In this document: piece by piece, positions 9,427-19,314 of the stretch | How positions within the stretch are numbered: the stretch's first letter is position 1 | Layout: the number at the start of each line of letters is the position of its first letter | Origin: Candidatus Vogelbacteria bacterium RIFOXYD1_FULL_51_18 | Lineage (GTDB): Bacteria > Patescibacteriota > Minisyncoccia > Phycocordibacterales > UBA9988 | Assembly: GCA_001823095.1 (NCBI GenBank) | Contig: MHTL01000008.1 | Coordinates: 2,221-50,488 of the forward strand | Length of the DNA: 48,268 nt | Direction: 5' to 3' | Notes under the pieces: model-generated | Database searches by the model: none | What the model was told of the DNA's origin: nothing | The model's input: only the letters and a program-made list of their open reading frames with translations | Position numbers and translations under genes: made by a program

Positions 9427-9498
9427 GGGCCTATAGTTTCAATGGTAAAACGGCGGTCTCCAAAACCGTAGTTCGAGGTTCGACTCCTCGTGGGCCCG
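9427..9498 (+). tRNA. tRNA-Trp (CCA)
   Basis: loop CTCCAAA; acceptor GGGCCTA/TGGGCCC. Confidence 0.92.
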
Positions 9499-9501
9499 CA
9501 G

Positions 9502-10344
9502 CTATACCCACCCAATATTTTTGTTCCGTTTAAACCAGGTGCGTTGACGTTTGGCGTAGTGCCAAATATCGAGCTCTAATTTTTCCAGCATTTCTTCTTT
9601 GGTGATTTTATTTTGCAGATAACGCGCGAGCCAGCGATATTCAAGACCGAAGCTCTCCATCCGCTTCCATGAGAGACCGCGAGTGTGCAAGCGTTTTACT
9701 TCTGCAAGCATTCCGCCGCGCATACGCGAGAGGAGGCGCAGGTGAATTTTTTTCTTCAGCTTCTTGTCGGGGAGATCAATACCAATCCATTCAAACTTAA
9801 TTCCTTCTGGAGCGCGCTTCTGCATTCGCGGCACCTTCCCTAGCGCTTCTGCAATCTCAATCGCGCGGATAAGGCGACGCGGATTGTGCCAGTCAATGGA
9901 CTTTGCGCGCGCGGCGTCCTTCTTTTTTAAGAGCGCAAAAAGTTTTTCTATACTTATTGTCTCTAATTTTTTCCGCAGAGCCGGATTTGGTGGAACAGAG
10001 GGGAGGAATGTACCCTCAACAAGCGCATCAATGTAGAGGCCGGTGCCGCCACAGATGATGGGAGTTTTGCCGCGCACGAGGATGCTCTGGAGCGTCCGCG
10101 CGGCATCCCGTTGGTAGCGCGCAACACTGTAGCGCCGCCGCGGGTCGGCAACGGAGAGAAGGTAGTGGGGGATGCCCGCCATCTCCTTTTTTGTCACCTT
10201 GCCTGTGCCAATGTCCATGTCGCGGTAGACTTGCCGCGAGTCAGCGGAGATAACCTCGCCGCCCACCTTTTTTGCAAGCCGCACCGCGTAAGCGCTCTTG
10301 CCGCTTGCGGTGGGTCCCACAATGATGTATGCCTTTTTCTCCAT
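9502..10344 (-). CDS. miaA: tRNA dimethylallyltransferase
   Basis: IIVGPTASGKSAYA, ADSRQVYRDMDIGTGK, GGTGLYIDAL. Confidence 0.95.
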   Translation of the reverse strand: MEKKAYIIVGPTASGKSAYAVRLAKKVGGEVISADSRQVYRDMDIGTGKVTKKEMAGIPHYLLSVADPRRRYSVARYQRDAARTLQSILVRGKTPIICGGTGLYIDALVEGTFLPSVPPNPALRKKLETISIEKLFALLKKKDAARAKSIDWHNPRRLIRAIEIAEALGKVPRMQKRAPEGIKFEWIGIDLPDKKLKKKIHLRLLSRMRGGMLAEVKRLHTRGLSWKRMESFGLEYRWLARYLQNKITKEEMLEKLELDIWHYAKRQRTWFKRNKNIGWV

Positions 10345-10410
10345 ATTTGATGGAAGTCTCACTTCCATCACCCTAGCAGATTGCCCAAACATGTGGTACT
10401 TTTTGAGTGC

Positions 10411-10492
10411 GCCAGAGTGATGAAATTGGTAAACATGCACGACTCAAAATCGTGTGCCGCAAGGCTTGTGGGTTCAAATCCCACCTCTGGCA
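10411..10492 (+). tRNA. tRNA-Leu (CAA)
   Basis: class II tRNA, loop CTCAAAA, acceptor GCCAGAG/CTCTGGC. Confidence 0.9.
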
Positions 10493-10496
10493 CTAT

Positions 10497-11252
10497 ATGG
10501 AAACAATAGATTTCACAAGGAAATTCATAAATAAAATTATCTGCGGTGATGCAATAAGCGTGATGAAAAACATCCCGGACGGAACTATTGATTTGGTAGT
10601 CACCTCACCTCCATACAATCTCAAGAATTCTACCGGCAGCGGAATGAAAGATGGCCGTGGCGGGAAATGGGCAAACGCCGCCTTACAAAATGGATATTCC
10701 CACCACGACGACTGTATGCCTCACGATGAGTATGTGAAATGGCAGAAAGATTGCTTGAGCGAGATGATGAGGATTATCCCAGAAGACGGCGCAATTTTCT
10801 ACAACCACAAATGGCGTGTGCAGGGCGGCTTATTGCAAGACCGCCAAGACATTGTAAGCGGTTTTCCGGTTCGCCAGATAATCATTTGGAAATGGAAAGG
10901 CGGACTCAATTTCAATGCCGGATATTTTTTGCCAACTTATGAAGTTATTTATCTCGTTACTAAACCAAAGTTCAAGCTTGCCAAAAAGGCGAATGCTTAC
11001 GGCGATGTTTGGGAGTTTATGCAAGAAATGGATAATGAGCACCCTGCGGCTTTTCCGGTTAGTTTGATTGATAGAATTATTGGCTCAACAGAGGCACAAA
11101 TTATTCTGGACCCATTTATGGGATCTGGAACAACGGCGATTTCTGCGATGAATTTTGGCCGGGATTACATCGGAATTGATATTTCACCAAAGTACTGCAA
11201 GATGGCCAAGGATAGAATTAAAAAACACAAGGCACAAGCTAAACTTTGGTAA
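10497..11252 (+). CDS. DNA N4/N6 methyltransferase, orphan type II-like
   Basis: LVVTSPPYNL and DPFMGSGTTAISAMNFGRDYIGID motifs; start METIDFTRKF. Confidence 0.9.
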   Translation: METIDFTRKFINKIICGDAISVMKNIPDGTIDLVVTSPPYNLKNSTGSGMKDGRGGKWANAALQNGYSHHDDCMPHDEYVKWQKDCLSEMMRIIPEDGAIFYNHKWRVQGGLLQDRQDIVSGFPVRQIIIWKWKGGLNFNAGYFLPTYEVIYLVTKPKFKLAKKANAYGDVWEFMQEMDNEHPAAFPVSLIDRIIGSTEAQIILDPFMGSGTTAISAMNFGRDYIGIDISPKYCKMAKDRIKKHKAQAKLW

Positions 11253-11308
11253 CACTAATGGACGCTTTGCCGATGTTGTATGAGAAACAAACTATAATTC
11301 TTTAATTA

Positions 11309-11425
11309 TGGATGAATTCATTTACTCAATTCTAAAACAATCAGGAGATCTACTAAACATCTTGGGAATGGTGAGCATCGCTCTTTTGACTGTCCTAATT
11401 CCGATAGCAGTCTATTTTCAATAAC
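11309..11425 (+). CDS. small single-TM protein (38 aa)
   Basis: MDEFIYSILKQSGDLLNILGMVSIALLTVLIPIAVYFQ read by eye; end coordinate approximate. Confidence 0.35.
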
Positions 11426-11556
11426 GAACAGGATTTTGAGGTTTTAGATAGAAATGTAATCTTGGGAATTCATTGCTGTTTTTGAGAAAATGAAAACTCT
11501 ACTCAAGTCTGTCAGATAACCTTAACCCCGCCCTTTGATTTTGCTATACTCTATGC

Positions 11557-12522
11557 ATGACCAACATCTATAATAACTCCATTTTCTGGATTGAGGTTGA
11601 TAAGATTCTGCCCAACCCCTACCAGCCGCGACATGAGTTTGACGAGGGCAAATTGAGTGAGTTGGCCGAGTCCATCCGCCAATACGGTGTTCTCCAGCCA
11701 TTGGTAGTGACCCGCCGCGAAGACATCCGCGACGACGGCGGCATTACCGTGACCTACGAGCTTATCTCGGGCGAACGGCGCCTCCGCGCTTCTAAGCTTG
11801 CCGGCGTCTCACAGGTGCCGGCCATTATCCGCATCGGCTCCGACACTGAAAAGGAAAAGCTGGAGCTCGCCATTATTGAGAATCTCCAGCGCGAAGATCT
11901 CAACGCCATTGACCGTGCGATGGCCTTTCACCGCCTTGCCAACGAGTTCGGCTTCAAACACACCGAGATTGCCAAGAAGGTGGGCAAAAGCCGCGAGTAC
12001 GTCTCCAACACCATCCGCATTCTCTCCTTGCCACAGGATGTGATTGATTCACTACGCGAGCGAAAAATTACCGAGGGCCACACCCGTCCCATCCTCATGC
12101 TCGCCGAGAAGCCGGAGGAGCAGCTCACGCTCTTTAAGGAAATTTTGTACAAACAGCTCACGGTGCGCGAGGCAGAGGCGCTCTCGCGCCGCATGGCGCA
12201 GGAGCGCGTGCGCAACAAGGAGTACCTTGTTGACCCGCGCATCCTTGAGATTGAGGGGGCGCTTGCCGAGAAGCTCGGCACCCGCGTGCATATAGAAAAG
12301 CGAGGCGAGAAGGGCGGCAAGATTACCATAGACTTTTTCTCAGACGAGGACCTTAGAGCGCTCCTCACGCCGCTCTTGGCTGAAGGTGCGCAAGCAGCGG
12401 TGGAGGCGGTTGCCGCAGTAGGAGAGGGGCCGGCCTTGATGGTAGAAGAGAACTCCGACGCGCAGACTATTGCGGAGGATGACAGTGATGACCTCTACGC
12501 AGTGAGCAACTTTTCGCTTTAG
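11557..12522 (+). CDS. parB: chromosome partitioning protein ParB
   Basis: ILPNPYQPRHEFDEGKLSELAESI, ISGERRLRASKLAG, ENLQREDLNAIDRA. Confidence 0.96.
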   Translation: MTNIYNNSIFWIEVDKILPNPYQPRHEFDEGKLSELAESIRQYGVLQPLVVTRREDIRDDGGITVTYELISGERRLRASKLAGVSQVPAIIRIGSDTEKEKLELAIIENLQREDLNAIDRAMAFHRLANEFGFKHTEIAKKVGKSREYVSNTIRILSLPQDVIDSLRERKITEGHTRPILMLAEKPEEQLTLFKEILYKQLTVREAEALSRRMAQERVRNKEYLVDPRILEIEGALAEKLGTRVHIEKRGEKGGKITIDFFSDEDLRALLTPLLAEGAQAAVEAVAAVGEGPALMVEENSDAQTIAEDDSDDLYAVSNFSL

Positions 12523-13937
12523 TCTTCTTCTTTTTTCGGCATCAGACTCATCCTGATGTGTTTGCGCGCCATGGAAGTTTTGACATAGTCCAGCCACTTA
12601 TGCGAGGGGCGACTCGTCTTTTTTGTCTCAATTTTTACAATATCGCCGCTCTTGAGCTTGTAATCCAGCGGGCTGTACTTGCCCGAGACGGTCGCCGCTG
12701 ACGCATGCATGCCGATGTCGGAGTGTATGCAAAAGGCAAAGTCCAGCACGGAGGCGCCCTCAGGGAGCTCCACCACGTCGCCCTTGGGAGTGAAGACAAA
12801 GATGCGATCCTGAAAAAAGTCCATCTTGAGATTCTCTAAAAATTCTTCGTTCTCTTTGTACTCGCGCTGGAGCTTGAGGAGCTCATCAATCCACGCAAGC
12901 CTCTTGCTCATATCCCTCTCCTTGTAGGCCATGTGCGACGAGACGCCATACTCCGCCTCGCGGTGCATGTCGGCAGTGCGAATCTGCACCTCGGCCACGG
13001 TTCCATCGCCTACAAAGACACTCGTGTGGATGCTCTGGTAGCCGTTGGGCTTGGGCGTGGCGATATAGTCTTTGATACGTTCTGGAGCAGGCTTCCACAG
13101 CATGTGTACGATGCCAAGCGCCTGGTAGCAGTCCGAAATGCTTTCCACAATCACCCGTAGCGCAATGAGGTCATATACCTTCTCAATATCCATCTTGTAG
13201 CGCAGGAGTTTTTTGTAGAGACTGTAGAGACCCTTGGCGCGGTAGTCAATACTAAAGTTTTTCATCCCTGCCACCGCGAGCGAGCGCGCGAGCGCGCGGT
13301 ACATCTTCTCAAGCCGTGGCTGTGTCTCACGTCGCTTTTCTTTGAGGAGCTTTTTGACGAGTGTGTGTTCTTCAGGGAGAGTGAAGGGGAAGGCCCCATC
13401 CTCTAGCTCCTCCTTCAGCTGTCCCATGCCGAGGCGGTTGGCCAAGGGCGCGTAAATCTCAATAGTCTCCACGGCAATGCGCAGCCTCTTTTCTTCAGGA
13501 ACTGCGGCGAGGGTGCGCACGTTGTGCAGGCGGTCGGCAAGGCGGATGAGCAATACACGGATGTCTTTTGCCGTAGCGATGAAGAGCTTACGCAGGCTCT
13601 CGGCGTGCCGCTCTGCTCCCTTATACTTGAGATGTCCCAGCCTGGTCACTCCCTCAACGAGGAAGAATATTTCTGGCCCGAATTCTTTTTTCAAACACTC
13701 GCGCACTCCATGGTTCTCTTCTAGGCAGTCGTGGAGGAGCCCCGCGGCTATGGTCTTGGCGTCGGCATGCTGTTCTGTTAGGATGCCTGCCACGGCAAGC
13801 GGGTGCGTAATGTAGGGTTCGCCAGAATAGCGCAACTGCCCCTCGTGCGCCTCACGCGCAAAGACGTATGCGCGACTCACCAGCTCGCGATCTGGGAGAG
13901 AGTTCAGCGAGTTTACAATATTCGTAAGCGGCTCCAT
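12519..13937 (-). CDS. RelA/SpoT-family (p)ppGpp synthetase/hydrolase
   Basis: HD domain (AAGLLHDCLEE), synthetase region (KPNGYQSIHTSV), TGS domain. Confidence 0.93.
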   Translation of the reverse strand: MEPLTNIVNSLNSLPDRELVSRAYVFAREAHEGQLRYSGEPYITHPLAVAGILTEQHADAKTIAAGLLHDCLEENHGVRECLKKEFGPEIFFLVEGVTRLGHLKYKGAERHAESLRKLFIATAKDIRVLLIRLADRLHNVRTLAAVPEEKRLRIAVETIEIYAPLANRLGMGQLKEELEDGAFPFTLPEEHTLVKKLLKEKRRETQPRLEKMYRALARSLAVAGMKNFSIDYRAKGLYSLYKKLLRYKMDIEKVYDLIALRVIVESISDCYQALGIVHMLWKPAPERIKDYIATPKPNGYQSIHTSVFVGDGTVAEVQIRTADMHREAEYGVSSHMAYKERDMSKRLAWIDELLKLQREYKENEEFLENLKMDFFQDRIFVFTPKGDVVELPEGASVLDFAFCIHSDIGMHASAATVSGKYSPLDYKLKSGDIVKIETKKTSRPSHKWLDYVKTSMARKHIRMSLMPKKEED

Positions 13938-13938
13938 A

Positions 13939-16143
13939 TTAATGTTCTCCTGTCTTCAGCTTATGGGGATTGTGATTGGGGCACAATTTGCTTGAACATC
14001 GCTCGGGTATGGTCTTGGTGCCCTCCATCATCAAGGACCCGCACAGGGGGCAGAGATTGCCCGTGGGCTTGCTTTTGATAATCGTTTTGCACTTTGGATA
14101 ATTGGAACAGCCGTAAAAGAGCCCGTAGCGACCGCGCTTCTCCACCATAGTTCCCTGCCTACCGGCCGGCAGGCCCTCCTTGCAGACGGGGCAGATAACG
14201 CCGGTGTCGTTTGCGCGCACTGTCTCCTCATCCTGCTTTTTGTACTTGCATGTGGGGTAGTTGGAGCAGGAGACGAACTTGCCGTAATGTCCGTCACGCT
14301 CAATCAGCCGCCCATCCTCGCACTCGGGGCACTTCTCACCGGTCTCTTTAGGCCCCTCAATCACCTTCCCCTCAAGAGTGAGCGCGCCGAAGCAGGCGGG
14401 GAACTTTTTGCAACTGTAGAATTTGCCGCTTTTGCCAAGCTTTACGCACATAGAGTCGCCGCAAACGGGGCAGTGTAATTCTTTGGGCGCGTCGCCGAGG
14501 TTGTTAATTTTTGGAATGTCCTTTTTCCCCAGCACGGCGCGGTGGAAGGGCGTGTAAAAATCCGTCAATGTTTTTTCGTAACTGCGTTTGCCGCGCGCAA
14601 TGTCGTCCAGCTCGTCCTCCATCTCGGCGGTAAAGGTGTCGCTAATGTAGTTCATGAAGTGCTCTTCAAGGAAGGAGCTGACGAGCTCACCGAGCTCGGT
14701 CGGCTTCAGCGAGCGCCCCTCCTTGGTAACATACTCGCGGTCGCCTAAAGTCTTTAAGATAGCCGCGTAGGTTGATGGCCTGCCGATGTCGCGCTTTTCT
14801 AACTCTTTTACAAGTCCTGCCTCGGAGTAGCGGTGCGGCGGCTCGGTCTCTTTACCCTCCTTTTCTATAGACTTGAGCTCAAGCGAGTCGCCTACCGCGA
14901 GGTGGGGGAGTTCCAATTCCTCACCCCGCGCTTCCGGGTCCGCGAGGAGCCAGCCGGGAGAGACCACGACGTTGCCGTTTGCCGTGAAGTCGGGAACCTT
15001 TGTGTTTTTTGGGAGGGCGGTAATCTTTGTCCGCAGGAATTTCGCATCGGCCATCTGGCTCGCAACCGTTCTCGCCCAGATGAGCCGGTACAATTTTTTC
15101 TCGTCAGGATTGCGCCCCGCGCCCCGCGTGCGTGTGTCTGTGGGGCGGATGGCCTCATGCGCCTCCTGCGCATTCTTGCTCTTGGTTTTAAATTGCCTGG
15201 TGGCAACAAGCTGTGCGCCGAACTCTTTTTCAATCACGCGCGCAATAATGGGGAGCACAAGCTCCGAGAGCGCCGTTGAGTCGGTGCGCATGTAGGTGAT
15301 AAGCCCCGCCTCATAGAGCTTCTGCGCGATGCGCATAGTATTGGCAGGGGAGAAGCCGAGCCGCGATGAGGCAGCCTGCTGGAGTGTGGAGGTGGTAAAG
15401 GGCGCTTTAGGAGAACGAGCAACCTCTGTTTGCGTAACATCCGTTACACTCCAAGGATGTTCACGACCTGCTCCAACAATCAGGTCGGCTTCTTTCTCGT
15501 CGCGCGGCTCTTCTACACAGGTAAACGTAATTACTTGTGTTTTTAATCTGCCCGGTGTCTCAAGCTCTGCGGTAATTACAAAATAGGCCTCGGGCACAAA
15601 GGCGCGTATCTCGCGCTCGCGCTCAACGAGGATGCGCAGTGCCGGCGACTGCACGCGACCTGCGGAGAGGCCGTAGCGTAATTTTTTCCAAATGAGCCCT
15701 GAGAGGTCGTATCCTACGAGGCGGTCCAGGACGCGCCGCGCTTCCTGCGCTTCCTTGAGGTTCTCGTCTATGGCGCGCGGATGAGCAAGCGCCGTGAGCA
15801 CGGCGTCGCGGGTAATCTCGTGGAAAACGACGCGCTTGGGGTCGCGGAGCTTGCAGGCCTCCTTCACATGCCAGGCAATCGCCTCGCCCTCGCGGTCGGG
15901 GTCAGTGGCGAGGAGCACTTGCTCTACCGTTCGCGCGCGGCGCGCAATCTCGTCAACGATACGCTCTTTACCTTTCACCACCTCGTAATGCGGTGTGAAG
16001 CCGTGCGTGATGTCTACTGCTTGCCTATTGCTCTTGGGGAGATCCCTGATGTGGCCAACGCTCGCAAGCACCTCATAGCCCTCGCCAAGATACTTTGAAA
16101 TCGTTTTCGCTTTTGCGGGTGATTCAACGATGAGTAATTTCAT
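13939..16143 (-). CDS. topA: DNA topoisomerase I
   Basis: LLIVESPAKAKTISKYLG, DPDREGEAIAWH, ITYMRTDS, C-terminal zinc ribbons. Confidence 0.97.
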   Translation of the reverse strand: MKLLIVESPAKAKTISKYLGEGYEVLASVGHIRDLPKSNRQAVDITHGFTPHYEVVKGKERIVDEIARRARTVEQVLLATDPDREGEAIAWHVKEACKLRDPKRVVFHEITRDAVLTALAHPRAIDENLKEAQEARRVLDRLVGYDLSGLIWKKLRYGLSAGRVQSPALRILVEREREIRAFVPEAYFVITAELETPGRLKTQVITFTCVEEPRDEKEADLIVGAGREHPWSVTDVTQTEVARSPKAPFTTSTLQQAASSRLGFSPANTMRIAQKLYEAGLITYMRTDSTALSELVLPIIARVIEKEFGAQLVATRQFKTKSKNAQEAHEAIRPTDTRTRGAGRNPDEKKLYRLIWARTVASQMADAKFLRTKITALPKNTKVPDFTANGNVVVSPGWLLADPEARGEELELPHLAVGDSLELKSIEKEGKETEPPHRYSEAGLVKELEKRDIGRPSTYAAILKTLGDREYVTKEGRSLKPTELGELVSSFLEEHFMNYISDTFTAEMEDELDDIARGKRSYEKTLTDFYTPFHRAVLGKKDIPKINNLGDAPKELHCPVCGDSMCVKLGKSGKFYSCKKFPACFGALTLEGKVIEGPKETGEKCPECEDGRLIERDGHYGKFVSCSNYPTCKYKKQDEETVRANDTGVICPVCKEGLPAGRQGTMVEKRGRYGLFYGCSNYPKCKTIIKSKPTGNLCPLCGSLMMEGTKTIPERCSSKLCPNHNPHKLKTGEH

Positions 16144-16185
16144 TACCTTAAAGTAGTAACACGCTTTGCATCTGCATGCAATTTC

Positions 16186-17052
16186 TTACGCCAAATAAAA
16201 TTCTCCCAAGCGTTCCACAATCGCGCCGCGCAACTCCAACGAGGCGATAATCGTGTTTGCTTCGCTCACGGGGAGCTTGAGCGCTCGGATGAGTCCGTCG
16301 CGTGGCGATGGCTCATCTGCGAGGAGCTCAATAATACTGCGCTCTATCGGAGTGAATAAATCCAAATTGAGCGTCCGCGGCTCGTTATCATCTGTGCGGA
16401 TGCCGAGCGTCGCGAGGATGTCGCCGCTCCCGCGCGCGGGAGCGGCTCCCTGCGAGAGGAGCGTGTTGGTGCCCTGTGCCGTAGGCGCAAAGATGGAGCC
16501 GGGCACCACGAGCACTTCGCGGTTGTAGTCCAGCGCGAGGCGCGCGGTAATCAGCGTCCCCGATTGCTCGCTCGCCTCAATGATGAGTACCGCGTGCGCG
16601 AGTCCGGCCATGATGCGGTTGCGGCGCGGGAAGGTGTGGAGTCCTGCGGGCGCGGTGGGCGGGAGCTCCGAGATGAGCGCGCCGCCGGCCTCAATAATTT
16701 CATCCGCAAGGCGCACATTTGATGGCGGATGTAGCACAGCGCGGTCCAATCCCGAACCGGGGATGGCAATGGTGATAAGGCCGGCGGCAAGCGCAGTTTT
16801 GTGCGCAATGGTGTCTATGCCGATGGCAAGTCCGGAGACGATAACAATGGGCTGGCCTGCGAGGCCGTGGAGGAGGAATTCGCAAGCTTCTCTGCCGTAG
16901 CCGCTGTATTTGCGCGAGCCGACCACAGCGAGGCACTTGAGTTCAGAGGAGGGGAGTTTTCCTTCCAGCCACAACTCTTTCGGTGCATCCGGTATCTCTT
17001 GCAATAATTCCGGAAATTCATCAAGTGTGAGATGTTCGAACTTACGAAGCAT
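16186..17052 (-). CDS. dprA: DNA-processing protein DprA
   Basis: VVGSRKYSGYGREACE, VSGLAIGIDTIAHKTAL, FPRRNRIMAGL. Confidence 0.94.
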   Translation of the reverse strand: MLRKFEHLTLDEFPELLQEIPDAPKELWLEGKLPSSELKCLAVVGSRKYSGYGREACEFLLHGLAGQPIVIVSGLAIGIDTIAHKTALAAGLITIAIPGSGLDRAVLHPPSNVRLADEIIEAGGALISELPPTAPAGLHTFPRRNRIMAGLAHAVLIIEASEQSGTLITARLALDYNREVLVVPGSIFAPTAQGTNTLLSQGAAPARGSGDILATLGIRTDDNEPRTLNLDLFTPIERSIIELLADEPSPRDGLIRALKLPVSEANTIIASLELRGAIVERLGEFYLA

Positions 17053-17123
17053 CTGTACAGTGTAAAGTTACAGAGGGAAATTTACAATTTTCAATTTACG
17101 AATTTACATTCAATTTTTAAATA

Positions 17124-17167
17124 AAATCATACCACTTTTCTACGATCGTAGAAAAGTGGTATGATTT
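17124..17167. promoter_or_regulatory. perfect 44 bp palindrome with outward TGn-TATGAT boxes on both strands
   Basis: AAATCATACCACTTTTCTACGA/TCGTAGAAAAGTGGTATGATTT between divergent dprA and serS. Confidence 0.85.
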
Positions 17168-17223
17168 CTTAAAACATCGTGTAGGGATTTTTCTTTTGTA
17201 TGAGGCTGCGCTACTATAAGGGC

Positions 17224-18486
17224 ATGCTGGATATTAGGTTTATTCGGGACAATAAGGAGCTTGTAGCCGAGGCGGCCACAAAAAAGCACATTGAGTTTGA
17301 TGTGGAGAAGCTCATTGCCCTTGACGACGAGCGCATCAAACTCCTTGCCGAGGTGGAAAGTGCCCGTGCCACGCAGAATGCCGCTAACGACGCCATCTCT
17401 AAAGCGGGCGAGGGTGAGCGAGAAAAGCTCCTCACCGAGATGCGCGCAGTCAAAGAGACGCTCGCGGGAAGCGAGGAAAAGCTCAAGAGCGTAATGGACG
17501 AATGGCGCATAGCAATGCTTCAGGTTCCCAACATCCCCGACATGAGCGTGCCGGAGGGAGATAATGATGCGTCAAATCTGGAATACTCGCAATGGGGCAA
17601 GATTCCCCAGTTCTCCTTCGCTCTCAAAAATCACATTGAGCTCATGGAGGGACTGGGGATGCTGGACCTTGAGCGCGGCGCAAAGGTCTCGGGCTTTCGC
17701 GGCTACTTCCTCAAGGGCGATGCCACACTTCTCTCGTTTGCGCTCTGGCGCTTTGCCATTGATACTCTGGTCCAAAAAGGATTTGAGCCACTCTTGACGC
17801 CCGCAATCGTCCGCAAGGAGCCCCTCTTGGGCACCGGCTACCTCCCGCAGGGCGAGGAGGACCTCTACCGCACCCAGGATGGCGAGTACTTCTCGGGTAC
17901 TGCGGAGGCGCCGACCATGGGCTACTCTATGGACGAGACGCTTGAGCTTACAGAACTTCCCAAAAAATCCATTTCCTTCTCACCTTGTTACCGCCGCGAG
18001 GCGGGGAGTCACGGTAAAGATACGCGCGGTATACAGCGAGTCCACGAGTTTTACAAAGTGGAGATGGTGGTGCTCTGCGAGGGCAGCCATGAAGTAAGCG
18101 TGCAGTGGCACGAGGAATTGCGCGAGAATGCAGAGGAGCTCATGCAGGCGCTCCACATCCCCTATCGCGTCGTTATTAACTGCGGCGGCGACCTTGGACT
18201 CGGCCAAGTCAAAAAGTATGACATTGAGGCCTGGGTGCCCTCGGAGGGGCGCTACCGCGAGACACATTCCATTTCATACTTCCACGACTTCCAAACACGG
18301 CGCTTCAGCATCAAGTACAAGGATGCGGAAGGGAAGAAGCGCTTCGCGCACTCCTTAAACGGCACAGCAATCGCAACACCACGCCTCCTCATTTCACTTT
18401 TGGAAAATCACCAGCGTGCTGACGGCTCCGTGGGCGTGCCGCCGGCGCTCATCCCATACGTTAAGAAGAATGTTCTTAGCCCCTAA
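17224..18486 (+). CDS. serS: seryl-tRNA synthetase
   Basis: MLDIRFIRDNKELV; FSGTAEAPTMGYSMDETL; SLNGTAIATPRLLISLLENHQ. Confidence 0.96.
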   Translation: MLDIRFIRDNKELVAEAATKKHIEFDVEKLIALDDERIKLLAEVESARATQNAANDAISKAGEGEREKLLTEMRAVKETLAGSEEKLKSVMDEWRIAMLQVPNIPDMSVPEGDNDASNLEYSQWGKIPQFSFALKNHIELMEGLGMLDLERGAKVSGFRGYFLKGDATLLSFALWRFAIDTLVQKGFEPLLTPAIVRKEPLLGTGYLPQGEEDLYRTQDGEYFSGTAEAPTMGYSMDETLELTELPKKSISFSPCYRREAGSHGKDTRGIQRVHEFYKVEMVVLCEGSHEVSVQWHEELRENAEELMQALHIPYRVVINCGGDLGLGQVKKYDIEAWVPSEGRYRETHSISYFHDFQTRRFSIKYKDAEGKKRFAHSLNGTAIATPRLLISLLENHQRADGSVGVPPALIPYVKKNVLSP

Positions 18487-18495
18487 TCTGGCACG

Positions 18496-19296
18496 ATGAA
18501 TAGAAAGAAAGCTATTCTCAAAAAGTCTATTGAGTTCACACGTCGCGTGCGGGCGATTAAAATTACACTCTCTTTTGGCTTTGCTGTTTTTAGTGTTGTG
18601 GGACTGCTTATTGCATTCAACCTAGATGCCCTGCGTCTCTCGCGGATTAGCGTAAGCGGCGCGCGGGTCGTCTCGGGAGAGAACATTTCCCATGCGGCCG
18701 CAGGCGCTCTGCACGGCTCCTACTTTTATCTTATCCCGCACAGCAATGCGCTTCTCTATCCGCGCGAGCGCGTGCGAGTCGCCGTGACGGCTGTGTCGCC
18801 GCGTATCAAGAATGTTCGTCTGCGCGTGCGCGGCTATAGCACACTGATTGTTCAGGTGCTGGAGCGCACGCCTGCCGCGCTGTGGTGCCCTGCAGTAGAG
18901 CAAGCCCATTGCCTCTATCTTGATGAAAGCGGCTTCGCCTTTGGTATTGCGCCGTTTTTCAGAGGGGATTCCTACCTGGTTTTTACTAGCTCCCGCACAC
19001 CTGCCGTCGGCTTCTCGCTCATGGATGAGGGCGCCTTTGCCGCACTGCAGAGCTTTGCGCGCAGTTTCCCTGTCCCCCTTGTCGGCGTGACGGCAGAGGA
19101 GGAGCGTTATACGCTCAAAACGCGCGAGGGTTATGACATCCTAGTCAATCCCCAGGTTCCCTTTGATATAACGCGCACAAGCGTCTTGGCGGCTCTGGCC
19201 AGCGAGGCGCTTGCGTCAAAGCTCCGGGAGGGGAAGGAACTCCTCTATCTTGATGCGCGCGTGCTGGGAAAGGCGTTCTACAAATTAGAAGACTGA
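18496..19296 (+). CDS. FtsQ/DivIB-like POTRA-domain protein
   Basis: single TM followed by POTRA-like ISVSGARVVSGENI...VRLRVRGYSTLIVQVLERTPAALW. Confidence 0.7.
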   Translation: MNRKKAILKKSIEFTRRVRAIKITLSFGFAVFSVVGLLIAFNLDALRLSRISVSGARVVSGENISHAAAGALHGSYFYLIPHSNALLYPRERVRVAVTAVSPRIKNVRLRVRGYSTLIVQVLERTPAALWCPAVEQAHCLYLDESGFAFGIAPFFRGDSYLVFTSSRTPAVGFSLMDEGAFAALQSFARSFPVPLVGVTAEEERYTLKTREGYDILVNPQVPFDITRTSVLAALASEALASKLREGKELLYLDARVLGKAFYKLED

Positions 19297-19314
19297 TACG
19301 TTATACTAAAGGAT

